Shown here piece after piece: positions 1 through 7,625 of a DNA stretch of 64,000 nt. This DNA is from Mycobacterium sp. NBC_00419 (lineage in GTDB: Bacteria > Actinomycetota > Actinomycetes > Mycobacteriales > Mycobacteriaceae): positions 3,720,001 to 3,784,000 of the forward strand of contig NZ_CP107931.1 of the NCBI RefSeq assembly GCF_036023875.1. The letters run 5' to 3'. Both the position numbers and the translations under genes were made by a program. The notes under the pieces were generated by a model that was given only the letters and a program-made list of their open reading frames with translations, was not told the DNA's origin and made no database searches. How positions within the stretch are numbered: the first letter of the stretch is position 1; each line of letters starts with the position of its first letter.

Positions 1-290
1 GCTATGAGGGTCTGGTGGTTTCGGTGCCGCCATAGCGGCATCTCCAACCAGCCGAGTAAGGGCCAGGCCACGATAGTCGGCTCGGCGGCTTCGACGTACT
101 TGCGGGCGTTGCGGAGATGCGCCGCGAGTGCGAGTGCCTTGTCGTAGCGATTAGAACCGACCTCTCCGTTTCGTGAGCTGAGCTGAGCACTCGAAACACC
201 TGCACTGGCAAGGCTTCCGATAAGTCGGTCGGTGAAATGCGCGAGGACATTGTGGAGGGGATTGTAAATCCTGACTGGCGCACTGCTCAC
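1..290 (-). CDS. Putative glycosyltransferase, N-terminal part (cut by window edge)
   Basis: An open frame runs off the left edge. From a GTG at 288-290 it reads about 96 residues, beginning SSAPVRIYNPLHNVL and continuing AHFTDRLIGSLASAGV. A TTG at 297-299 is an alternative start; a GGCGGA about 9 bases before the GTG favours the GTG. The opening, a beta-strand ending in a polar loop and then a helix with a repeated small/hydrophobic pattern, resembles N-termini of actinobacterial GT-B glycosyltransferases. I recognise this only by general likeness. The neighbourhood of polysaccharide genes supports it. It lies head to head with the glycosyltransferase at 659, with 368 bases between. Confidence 0.5.
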   Translation of the reverse strand, partial: MSSAPVRIYNPLHNVLAHFTDRLIGSLASAGVSSAQLSSRNGEVGSNRYDKALALAAHLRNARKYVEAAEPTIVAWPLLGWLEMPLWRHRNHQTLI

Positions 291-658
291 GTCATACAAA
301 TCCGCCGGTGGCCCTTTCGGTCAATCGTCTGCACCCGGGCAGGCGCCATTGCCTGGTTCGTGACAATAGCAGCCGGAATCCCGTGAACGTACGCGGAAAG
401 TGGGATGGTGCCGACGGCTGTAATACGTTGTCGGGTCCCGCAACACATCCGATCCGGTGTTCGTTCGAATGAAGTCGTGGAATGCTCCCGCACGCGAAAG
501 TCGGCAAACGTGGCCTGCCGTGCGGCAGGACCTGACAAGCAGCGCAAGCCACTTCATTGCGGGCGGATTCGACAAAACCCTCGTAGGCTCTAACCGCGTC
601 GGCAGCTTAGGGTGAACCGGCTTCCGGTCATGCACCCGCCCCACAGAAGAGGGATCTC
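291..658. other. Intergenic region between two divergent glycosyltransferase genes
   Basis: No convincing gene is seen. Short frames on both strands have arginine/cysteine-rich translations typical of out-of-frame reading. The stretch should carry promoters for the leftward partial gene and the rightward gene at 659, but no clear -35/-10 pair stands out. Confidence 0.5.
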
Positions 659-1828
659 ATGAAAGTCCTTTTTCTGACCCCCTACTCGCCGCTTCTGCAG
701 CACGACCATGCAGCGAACGATCTGATGCTCCCATTGGTCCGTGCGCTGGCCGACTTCTCGGACCTGCACGTATACGCGCCCGATCAGGAGAACGGTGCGC
801 TCGGGCAGTGGGACGTGGACGGGGTCACCTACTACGCGGGATCTCCCGTCCGTCGTACGCAGTTGTCTCGAATCGGAACTTATCCGTACGCCGGTCGTGG
901 GTCGTGGTCGAGACATTCGACGCGAGAAGCGCTCTCGATCGCTGAGCGACTGCGGCCGGACATCATCCACTCTGAATACAACCAAACCGCAGAGGCATTG
1001 CTTCGGGCGCGAGTCAACCGGTTGACCGCGATGTCGCGGACGACCATCACTCTTCACGACCTGTCCTGGGGCGGTGTTTTCGGTCCACCGCCTCCTGGGA
1101 GCAACCCGGTGCGGAGGTGGTTGCACGATCTCGAGCGTGTCAAGAGTCGGCACACGAGAAATGCGATCGAGAAGCACGTCGACGCGATCTTTGTGTATTC
1201 AGAGCGAGACAGGGCCAAGATCCCTGATGCTTCGGGAATCGTCGAGGTAGTTCCGGTAGGAGTTGCACGGCCGGCACAGGGATGGCTGGGGGATCGGCGC
1301 CACACTGCTGCATTCGGTGGCGCACTGTGGCGGTCGGAGAACGAGGCCGCCGCTGAGTACCTTGCGCTCGAGGTAATGCCGCTGGTTCGCGAACGGCTTC
1401 CGGACGCCACACTGCGAATCTTCGGAGCACGGCCCACCAATCGGGTGACTGCGCTCGGGAGCGAGGCGGGCGTGACAGTTGTGGGGCCGGTGGCCGACTA
1501 TGAGGAGGAATTCCGCCGTGCCAGCGTAACTTTGGCGCCGTCGATGTTCGATGCGGGCGTGTTCCTGAAGGCCATCCGACCGATGGCGATGGGATGTCCC
1601 GTCGTTCTGAATCCAGCGAGCGCTATCCCGATCCAGGGTTTGGAGAACGGCGTGCACGCACTCGTCGGCCATCGTCCGGCGGAGTTCGCCGAGTGTGTCG
1701 TGCAGGCGATGAGGAACCCCGACGACGCGCGCCGGCTAGGGTCGGCCGCCAAGGATTTGGTCCAGCAGCACTACTCTTGGCAACGTGCTGCCGACCGCTA
1801 CCTGAGCGTCTTCAACAGAACGCTGTAG
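659..1828 (+). CDS. GT4-type glycosyltransferase
   Basis: The 389-residue protein has a GT-B fold. The N-terminal half starts MKVLFLTPYSPLLQHDHAAND, the classic first strand and loop of family 4 transferases, and includes a DIIHSEYN donor-side strand. The C-terminal half (from about 205) has FGGALWRSENEAAAEYL, LRIFGARP and VAPS-like positions (TLAPSMFDAGVFLKAI), where an E-rich nucleotide-sugar motif is usual. It is cytoplasmic and probably adds one sugar to the lipid-linked repeat unit. The start ATG follows an AGAGGGA ribosome site. It converges on the kinase gene at 1836 with only 7 bases between, so no terminator fits there. Donor and acceptor cannot be read from the sequence. Confidence 0.85.
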   Translation: MKVLFLTPYSPLLQHDHAANDLMLPLVRALADFSDLHVYAPDQENGALGQWDVDGVTYYAGSPVRRTQLSRIGTYPYAGRGSWSRHSTREALSIAERLRPDIIHSEYNQTAEALLRARVNRLTAMSRTTITLHDLSWGGVFGPPPPGSNPVRRWLHDLERVKSRHTRNAIEKHVDAIFVYSERDRAKIPDASGIVEVVPVGVARPAQGWLGDRRHTAAFGGALWRSENEAAAEYLALEVMPLVRERLPDATLRIFGARPTNRVTALGSEAGVTVVGPVADYEEEFRRASVTLAPSMFDAGVFLKAIRPMAMGCPVVLNPASAIPIQGLENGVHALVGHRPAEFAECVVQAMRNPDDARRLGSAAKDLVQQHYSWQRAADRYLSVFNRTL

Positions 1829-1835
1829 CGAATCC

Positions 1836-3293
1836 TCAGGGCTTTGACTCTGCTGCCTCTTTCTCGGGCGTGGCCGATACATCAGCGGGAGTCTCGGCCG
1901 ACCCGTTCTTGTCCGATGAACCATTCAGCGTCGCGCCATCGCTGCCATAGCTGTAGTTGTAGCTATAGCTGTACGCCGTGGTGCCACGTGCGGCTGTCAT
2001 CGTAAACACCGCTCCGAGGATGGAAGCGCCGACGCCGCTGAGGTTGCGGATTGCGTGCGCGAGCTGCTCGCGCTTCGTCGATCCGAAGCGCACCATCATC
2101 AGCACTCCGTCGACACTGGCTGACAGCACGGCAGCATCTGTGACGGCGACTAGCGGGGAAGAATCCACAATGACGTAGTCGAACTTCTCGCGAAGCTCGC
2201 CCAAGATCCTTTTGGCGGTTTGGGACGCGAGCAGTTCGCTCGGATTCGGCGGAATCGCACCGGATGCAAGAACCGTCAAGCCGGGGAACTCGGTCTTCTG
2301 CAAAACATCGTCGATTTCGGCGGCGCCGCTGAGCACGGTGCTGAAACCCGCTGTGCCAACCAGATTGAGGTACTTATCCAGCATCGGTTTGCGCATATCG
2401 CCGTCGACCAGAACGACCGTGTGCCCTGCTTCGGCCAACACCAGTGCCAGGTTGATCGCCGTCGTGGACTTACCTTCATTCGGCAGCGAACTGGCGACCA
2501 GGATCACCCGGGGCGGATTGTCGACGGCGAGGAACTGCAGATTGGTTCGAAGCTTGCGGAAAGCCTCGGAAATGCCCGAACTCTCTTTGTCGAACGCGAT
2601 CGCCGCGTCCTTGCGCCGTTCTTTGTCAGCCGGGATGTTGCCGACCAGCCCGACGCCGGTGATGTCCTCGAGCGTCTCACGGTCCTTGACGCTGTTGTCC
2701 AGACGATCGCGCAGAATCGCCAGGCCCACGCCCAACAGCACACCGGCGACCAGGCCCAACGCGATGTTGCGGCTGGTCTTGGGGACGACGGGCGATTCGG
2801 GAATCGTCGCGCGCTGCTCAACGATCACCCGTGCGTCGGGTTTCCTTCCGTCGGGCGGAGTTTCGAGCTCTTTGACCATCTTCACGAACTCGTCGGACAA
2901 TGCATTGGCGATGTCGCGGGCCCGGAGGGGTGAGGCATCGAGTACCTGGAGATCGATGAGCACCGTGTCCTGCTTGGCGGATGCTGTGATCCTTTTGGTC
3001 AGTGCGGAGGGCTTCATGTCGAGGCCGAGCTTGTCGATCGTGCGTTTGGCCAGGGTCTCACCCTTGAGAAGCTGCGTGTACGACAACACCCGCTCTTGGG
3101 AGAACAGGGTGCCTTGATAGGCGTCGGACAAGGATTGACCGGCGGACGTCGAGACGAAGAGCCGTGTCGAGGCCTGGTAGAGAGGTGTGGTCAGCAGGGT
3201 GACGGTGGCCGCCGCCAACAGGGCGGCTGTCAGGGCTGCGGCGACTGTAATCCAGCGCGCTCGAAGAACTTTGATGAACTCCTGGAGATTCAT
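1836..3293 (-). CDS. Wzz/BY-kinase: polysaccharide co-polymerase fused to tyrosine autokinase (copy 1)
   Basis: A 485-residue membrane protein that should control chain length and couple export to tyrosine phosphorylation. Residues 1-200 are a Wzz domain with TM segments at about 14-34 and 176-194 enclosing an extracellular loop. Residues 240-430 are a BY-kinase: Walker A at about 268-277 (SSLPNEGKST), Walker A' at 293-301 (VVLVDGDMR), Walker B at 373-380 (YVIVDSSP). The tail has alternating tyrosines Y441, 443, 445, 447 and 449, the typical autophosphorylation cluster. M. tuberculosis is not known to have this kinase class. The ATG is preceded by GGAAGGGG. It is the last gene of a three-gene unit with the DUF4012 gene and the small secreted gene. 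Its paralogue at 28669 aligns without gaps over the first 440 residues. Confidence 0.93.
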   Translation of the reverse strand: MNLQEFIKVLRARWITVAAALTAALLAAATVTLLTTPLYQASTRLFVSTSAGQSLSDAYQGTLFSQERVLSYTQLLKGETLAKRTIDKLGLDMKPSALTKRITASAKQDTVLIDLQVLDASPLRARDIANALSDEFVKMVKELETPPDGRKPDARVIVEQRATIPESPVVPKTSRNIALGLVAGVLLGVGLAILRDRLDNSVKDRETLEDITGVGLVGNIPADKERRKDAAIAFDKESSGISEAFRKLRTNLQFLAVDNPPRVILVASSLPNEGKSTTAINLALVLAEAGHTVVLVDGDMRKPMLDKYLNLVGTAGFSTVLSGAAEIDDVLQKTEFPGLTVLASGAIPPNPSELLASQTAKRILGELREKFDYVIVDSSPLVAVTDAAVLSASVDGVLMMVRFGSTKREQLAHAIRNLSGVGASILGAVFTMTAARGTTAYSYSYNYSYGSDGATLNGSSDKNGSAETPADVSATPEKEAAESKP

Positions 3294-3441
3294 TGCGCTC
3301 CCCTTCCAATTGGCGGACTAGCGTCCCAGGCGGTTGCCCTACCTGAGTAGGAGCTTGAGCCCGAACCGAACATTCCACGGCGGCTACCTGCATTGTCGGC
3401 AGGCTGCGTGCGACGAACCCATCTTGGGTGGTGACGGACAT

Positions 3442-5283
3442 TCATTTGGAGCATTGCGGCACCGTGACTTCCGGGATGACGGTGTCGCGCAACGGCTGAA
3501 CGGGCACGCGCGGTGCACCAGCGGCGGTGGGTTCGGAGAGCCGGAACGTGATCTCCGCGGTCTTTCCGGGCGCGATGGCCACTTGACTCTCAAAGCTGGG
3601 GTGCCCGCGCTCTTTGGCGCCGAAGACACGAACCCTCTTGCCGTTGACGAGAACACTGATGACCTGGGCATCCTTGGTGGCGAGCAGGCGTACCGAGCTC
3701 AGCATCGCGCCCCTCGGGATGTTTTCTGCGAGAGCAGGAAAGAACCCCAATTTCCCGGCGACGTAATCCGGTAGTCCCGACGGATCCGAGAGTGTGTTGG
3801 TCAACCGAACCGTGACGGTCGACATCCGGTTATCTCCATCGCAACCGTCAGCGACGTACTCGATCTGTCGATTCAAGTAGTAGTCCATCTTGTTGCCGCC
3901 CAGATTGTTGATGACGACTTCCGCGTAGGGTGCTGGATCATCTGGAATCACGTGGGCCAGGGGAGTCTCTTCAAGCAGCTTCTGGTCGGCAGGTGACGAG
4001 CTCCAGACCGAGATGCGGCGCTCGCTGATCGCACGGCCCAAGGCGTCGAACAACTTGCGCGCCGACTGTACCGGCGCGCTGATCTTCTTGACTACCGCGG
4101 AAGCAACCTCCTGCAGATACTGCTTGCGCGCGGATTGATCTGTGGGAAAACGTGTGTAGACGGTCGACTCGGTCAACTCGACGACGTTGTTCTCCGCCAC
4201 CGTCTCGCCGTCCGGCATCACGACAGGCCCGGTGGCCTCGAGGATATAGCTGAGTGCGACGGGGTCGATGGCGACAACACCGTCGACTTTCATTCCCGAC
4301 TGTTGTTCCCACATCGACTGCCAGATCTGGGCTGCGTATGGGAAGTGGGAACTCTGGTTGCTGTTACGGAAATCGGTAGTCGGATGGGTGAACCCGTACT
4401 GCTGGTCGAAGTCTGGGCCAAGAGACATCGGTGTGAAGGGCTTATCGAGCTCGGTGTTGCGGCCCAGCGTGTCCACTGTGGGCTTGCCATTGTCGAATCG
4501 CAGAATTCCAAATCCGCCGAGGAGCCCCCCGGTGCCTCGGGCCTCGGCATTGGTTTGGAATCCCATGAAGTAGGTGCGGGGGCCGTCGGCACCCATGAGC
4601 GCCGGTGCTACACGCGCCGCGACAGCGGTGTTGCCCACCAGTTGGGAGATTTCGGCAGTCTGCGCTTGTAGTTTCGTCCGGGCTTCACCCAGCGCCGAAA
4701 CATAGTGCGGATCCGCAATCGCTTGTGCCTCAGCGCTAATCCGCGCTGCGTTTGCGGCGATCTTGGCCAGAATCGGCGCTTCGTTGCGAAGTGCCTGTAC
4801 GTCGAGTCGGCCGTCGGCGAGCAGTTGCTTCGGCGCCACGCTCGTGCCGGCATCCGCGGTGGGTTTCAACACGTTGGCCGCCAGTCCCAGCACCACATCG
4901 GTGATCTGTTGGCCGGTCTCGAAAGGGCTGCCCAACCACGGCACCGCGGAAGCGATGTTCCAGGGGAGGGAGTGCGCCGCGTCCCGGGCGGCCTGCGCGT
5001 GAGACTGCGCATCAGCTGCAAACCGTGACGCATTGGCCGTATCACCCTGCAGCAGTGCATCTTTGCTCTGCTGCGCAGCGCTGCGCGCCTGGTCGAGGTG
5101 GGTCTTGGCTGCCTGCGCTTGGAAACCGAGCCAGCAGCCGAACGCGATGAGCACGACGAGGATCCCAAGACCCGCCCATGCAACCTTGCGGCTCCTGAAC
5201 CAGGGCTGCTCATCGGCGTCGAGCAAAGTCGTGTCGCTATCGTTCGAGTCGCTACTGGACCGATGCCGTGAAAAGAGACCCAC
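3442..5283 (-). CDS. DUF4012 domain protein (copy 1)
   Basis: A 613-residue protein anchored by one N-terminal TM helix (about 34-54, after a basic stretch), with the rest predicted outside the membrane. A helical, alanine-rich region (about 55-210, repeated AQAA patterns) precedes the DUF4012 core, where YFMGFQTNAEARGTGGLLGG and FRNSNQSSHFPYAAQIW are the most distinctive stretches. No catalytic function is established for the family; in Actinobacteria it often sits in exopolysaccharide clusters. Start is GTG (GTGGGTCT), the same as in the paralogue at 31997, with GGGG about 10 bases upstream. It lies between the small secreted gene and the Wzz/BY-kinase gene, so it may act in assembly or release of the polymer (inference). 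Confidence 0.9.
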   Translation of the reverse strand: MGLFSRHRSSSDSNDSDTTLLDADEQPWFRSRKVAWAGLGILVVLIAFGCWLGFQAQAAKTHLDQARSAAQQSKDALLQGDTANASRFAADAQSHAQAARDAAHSLPWNIASAVPWLGSPFETGQQITDVVLGLAANVLKPTADAGTSVAPKQLLADGRLDVQALRNEAPILAKIAANAARISAEAQAIADPHYVSALGEARTKLQAQTAEISQLVGNTAVAARVAPALMGADGPRTYFMGFQTNAEARGTGGLLGGFGILRFDNGKPTVDTLGRNTELDKPFTPMSLGPDFDQQYGFTHPTTDFRNSNQSSHFPYAAQIWQSMWEQQSGMKVDGVVAIDPVALSYILEATGPVVMPDGETVAENNVVELTESTVYTRFPTDQSARKQYLQEVASAVVKKISAPVQSARKLFDALGRAISERRISVWSSSPADQKLLEETPLAHVIPDDPAPYAEVVINNLGGNKMDYYLNRQIEYVADGCDGDNRMSTVTVRLTNTLSDPSGLPDYVAGKLGFFPALAENIPRGAMLSSVRLLATKDAQVISVLVNGKRVRVFGAKERGHPSFESQVAIAPGKTAEITFRLSEPTAAGAPRVPVQPLRDTVIPEVTVPQCSK

Positions 5284-5419
5284 TCAGTACATTCCCCGTG
5301 CTCCCGTGCGGTCTACGCTGGACGACAGCAGACAGCAGTCGCGATAGCTGACTCTGAAGAACCGAATCTCCAGCGGGCGCGGGTGGCGCCAACTGGCGAA
5401 TGATTCCGGTGAGATTGAG

Positions 5420-5863
5420 CTAGCCGGCAGTTTGGTAGGGGCCGGCATGGAACGCCAGGGCGATGGAGGTGCCGAAGGCACTGACACCGTCGCTCACGTT
5501 GCTGAAGAAGTCACCGATCGGACCGCCGACAGTTGTGGCCACCAGCTTCAACAGCTGAGCGGTGCCGTCCACGAGGACATAGGCGATGTTTCCGATGAAG
5601 GTTACTGTTCCGCGGACGAAGGTCTGCACCCCGGCGACGACCGATTCAACGAGATAGCAGCCCACATCTCCCGGGGTGCACACGGTCGTCGCGGACGCCG
5701 CAGCACTGGGAATGACGACCGAACTGATAGCTCCCGAGACCGAGTCGCCGATTCCCGCTGCGTGAGCGACCGTCGGCGTGATCACGGCAGCGGTGGCCAG
5801 CACCACGGCCGCAGTCCCCACCTGGAACTTGGTAGCGAAATTGGCTGCGACTGCAGTAGTCAT
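5420..5863 (-). CDS. Small secreted protein of unknown function (copy 1 of module)
   Basis: A 147-residue protein with a signal peptide ending in TVAHAAG at about 36. The mature part has two cysteines in CTPGDVGCYL, which could form a disulphide, then two hydrophobic/amphipathic stretches (FVRGTVTFIGNIAYVLVDGTAQLL and the GPIGDFFSNVSDGVSAFG region). I do not recognise a family. The paralogue at 32120 keeps the cysteine pair, the hydrophobic stretches and the GPY ending, so these are likely functional. It is the first gene of the three-gene unit. GGGGG sits about 6 bases before the ATG. A role in crossing or attaching to the mycomembrane is only a guess from position. Confidence 0.8.
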   Translation of the reverse strand: MTTAVAANFATKFQVGTAAVVLATAAVITPTVAHAAGIGDSVSGAISSVVIPSAAASATTVCTPGDVGCYLVESVVAGVQTFVRGTVTFIGNIAYVLVDGTAQLLKLVATTVGGPIGDFFSNVSDGVSAFGTSIALAFHAGPYQTAG

Positions 5864-5922
5864 TTGAGACCCCCAACTATCGGCCGTGCAAAAACATCTG
5901 GATAAGGGCTTGAGCTGGTGAG

Positions 5923-5951
5923 ATCGTGTCAGAAGGCCCGGGTGCTGTCAA
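5923..5951 (-). promoter_or_regulatory. Candidate promoter for module copy 1
   Basis: On the minus strand TTGACA (5951-5946) is followed after 17 bases by CACGAT (5928-5923), a perfect -35 with a weak -10. The same TTGACAGC start is found upstream of the second module copy at 32678. Confidence 0.5.
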
Positions 5952-6165
5952 ACGCAAATACCTACTTTCAAGCGCAAAGTTTGTAAATTCTCTGCTGCCC
6001 GGTAACGACAGTTGGATCGGCGTTCTTTCGCATTAATTTGCTGGTCCACGTGTTTAGTGCGAGAGGGCGTGCTCCCGGGCTCGATCGGGCTCTCGACGTC
6101 GATAGCGAGGAGGCCCCCTCGCGTGCACATGGCGTGGCCTTGGTCCCGAATCTGCGCTGTCACAA

Positions 6166-6209
6166 CATCTGTGGCGGTGCTGCGAGACATCTGTGGAGGT
6201 GCTGCGAGT
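6166..6209. repeat. 22-base direct tandem repeat, two copies
   Basis: Two adjacent copies beginning CATCTGTGG and ending GGTGCTGCGAG differ at one internal base plus the last base. They lie in non-coding sequence between the module promoter and the phosphatase/nuclease-like gene. Function unknown. Confidence 0.75.
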
Positions 6210-6342
6210 CGGCGTGCCTCCGGTGGATGCCGATCCGCTGCGGCAGCGGTGGGCCCGGCGGGGCTACCGGAGGCGGCCGTCGAATAGCAATCACATCAAC
6301 GACGCAAGCCGAAAGTGCTTCGCCGTGTACGAAGCGGTCCGC

Positions 6343-7329
6343 CTACCCGGTCGGTACTTGGATGGTCGCGAGCAACGCGCGATGGTCGGAGCCCGGAACC
6401 TCGACGGTGTGGATCGCCGACGCCGTGCCATTGCGGGTCAGGATGTGATCGATGGTGATCAGGGGTGGATACCACCGGTTCGACGGGAACGTCGGCGAGA
6501 AGCCCGCACCGAGCTGGTCGACGGCGTCGCTGTATCCGTCGGTCAGCAGATCGCGGAACTGGCGCATGTCAGGTGTGCTGTTGTAGTCACCGCCGATGAT
6601 GACTGACCCTGGGCCCGCTGCTCGGGCGAAGTTGTCCAATTGTGCCTTGGCTCCGGCCATTCCGCTGCGCCACTGTGGCACGGTGTTCGTGTCGCCGGCA
6701 ACGGGTGAGTAGACGTGGATGCTGGCGAGGATGGGTTCTGTTGCGAGGCCAGGGATCTGGAGCCGTACGGCAGGCATTGATACCCCCCGGTGTCGTGGCG
6801 GCGAAAGGGGCATAAGTGGATAGCGACTCCATATGCCGATTCCCCCGGCACCGGGAGCGGGGTTCAGTAGCGAGTAGGGGAATGTCGTGTCGATTCCGGC
6901 TTGCGTGAAGCGTTGTACCGCCTCTGAAGTCAACTCTGAGACGGTGATCACGTCGGCGCTGTCCTCAGCCAGCCCAACGAGGCACGAGGGGTCAGCCCGT
7001 CCGTAGCGAAGGTTCGACGAGAGGACCCGTAGGTTGTGGTGCTCGTTCACAGAGTTCGGTAGATGGCTCAGGTAGTACCAGGAGGCCTGTACGGTCAGAC
7101 TCCCCGCTACGACCGTCACGGCGAGGACCGAAAGAAGCCTGCGCCTGCAGGACGCAGCCACGACCAAGCCCGCAACCGCCGCGAGCGTCAGGTACGGCGA
7201 ACCGTTGGCGAGGACTAGATCAAGGACGTTGGAGATCGGCCTGGCCCGCGCAACTACCCCGGCGACGGCAAGAGCGAGTAGTCCGACCGTTAACACGGCC
7301 AGCAATGCCATGCGCACTCTTCTCGACAT
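6343..7329 (-). CDS. Membrane-anchored endonuclease/exonuclease/phosphatase (EEP) family protein
   Basis: A 328-residue protein with three N-terminal TM segments (about 8-26, 36-60, 66-85), then an EEP domain. The metal and catalytic positions are visible in order: N in SSNLRYG, E in TVSELTSE, H in SIHVYSP, D and N in GGDYNS, D-H in TIDHIL, and D-H in GSDHRALL. In this topology the domain would face outside. EEP proteins cleave phosphodiester or phosphomonoester bonds in nucleic acids or lipids; the substrate here is unknown. Its place in a polysaccharide locus suggests a lipid-phosphate or glycan-phosphate target, but that is inference. A degenerate second copy of the C-terminus lies just upstream (7401-7508). 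Confidence 0.85.
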   Translation of the reverse strand: MSRRVRMALLAVLTVGLLALAVAGVVARARPISNVLDLVLANGSPYLTLAAVAGLVVAASCRRRLLSVLAVTVVAGSLTVQASWYYLSHLPNSVNEHHNLRVLSSNLRYGRADPSCLVGLAEDSADVITVSELTSEAVQRFTQAGIDTTFPYSLLNPAPGAGGIGIWSRYPLMPLSPPRHRGVSMPAVRLQIPGLATEPILASIHVYSPVAGDTNTVPQWRSGMAGAKAQLDNFARAAGPGSVIIGGDYNSTPDMRQFRDLLTDGYSDAVDQLGAGFSPTFPSNRWYPPLITIDHILTRNGTASAIHTVEVPGSDHRALLATIQVPTG

Positions 7330-7400
7330 AATTCAGTACTCCCTCAGCCTGGGCGTCGGTGCGGACAACTCCGCTCGGGCCGGCTTGATCGAGCGCGGTT

Positions 7401-7508
7401 TCAGTGCGGGCTGCGCGGTATTCGGATCGTCGAGATCAATGCGCGATGGTCAGACCCCGGGACAGCCAAAGCTCGGAGTGATTCCGCCGCAGCGCCCCGG
7501 GTCAGCAC
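7401..7508 (-). pseudogene. Remnant of a second EEP family gene (C-terminal fragment)
   Basis: The minus frame reads VLTRGAAAESLRALAVPG followed by SDHRALISTIRIP and then a stop. This matches the last 35 residues of the intact EEP protein (ILTRNGTASAIHTVEVPG, SDHRALLATIQVP). Further upstream the likeness is lost, so the body of the gene is missing or shifted. It fills part of the 296-base gap between the EEP gene and the WcaJ-like gene. Confidence 0.7.
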
Positions 7509-7625
7509 ACCGCGAGTGAAGTAGACCTGTACGAATCCGTCGACGCAAAGGCGGGTGGGCCTATGTCGCGAGTTCGCGATGCCGGCCACGTCTTGGTCGC
7601 TTACCCGAGCGGGGAAGCAACTTGC

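Larger units (their letters stand above)
5864..6342. other. 479-base intergenic region upstream of module copy 1
   Basis: It holds the promoter candidate near 5923-5951 and a 22-base tandem repeat at 6166-6209. The part around 5945-6055 is visibly AT-richer than its surroundings. No convincing protein gene is seen; the open frames here have no family likeness. Confidence 0.5.

Noticed and set aside
2212..3117. 301-codon plus frame inside the Wzz/BY-kinase gene
   Set aside because: The minus strand has Walker motifs and a paralogue; the plus frame has none.
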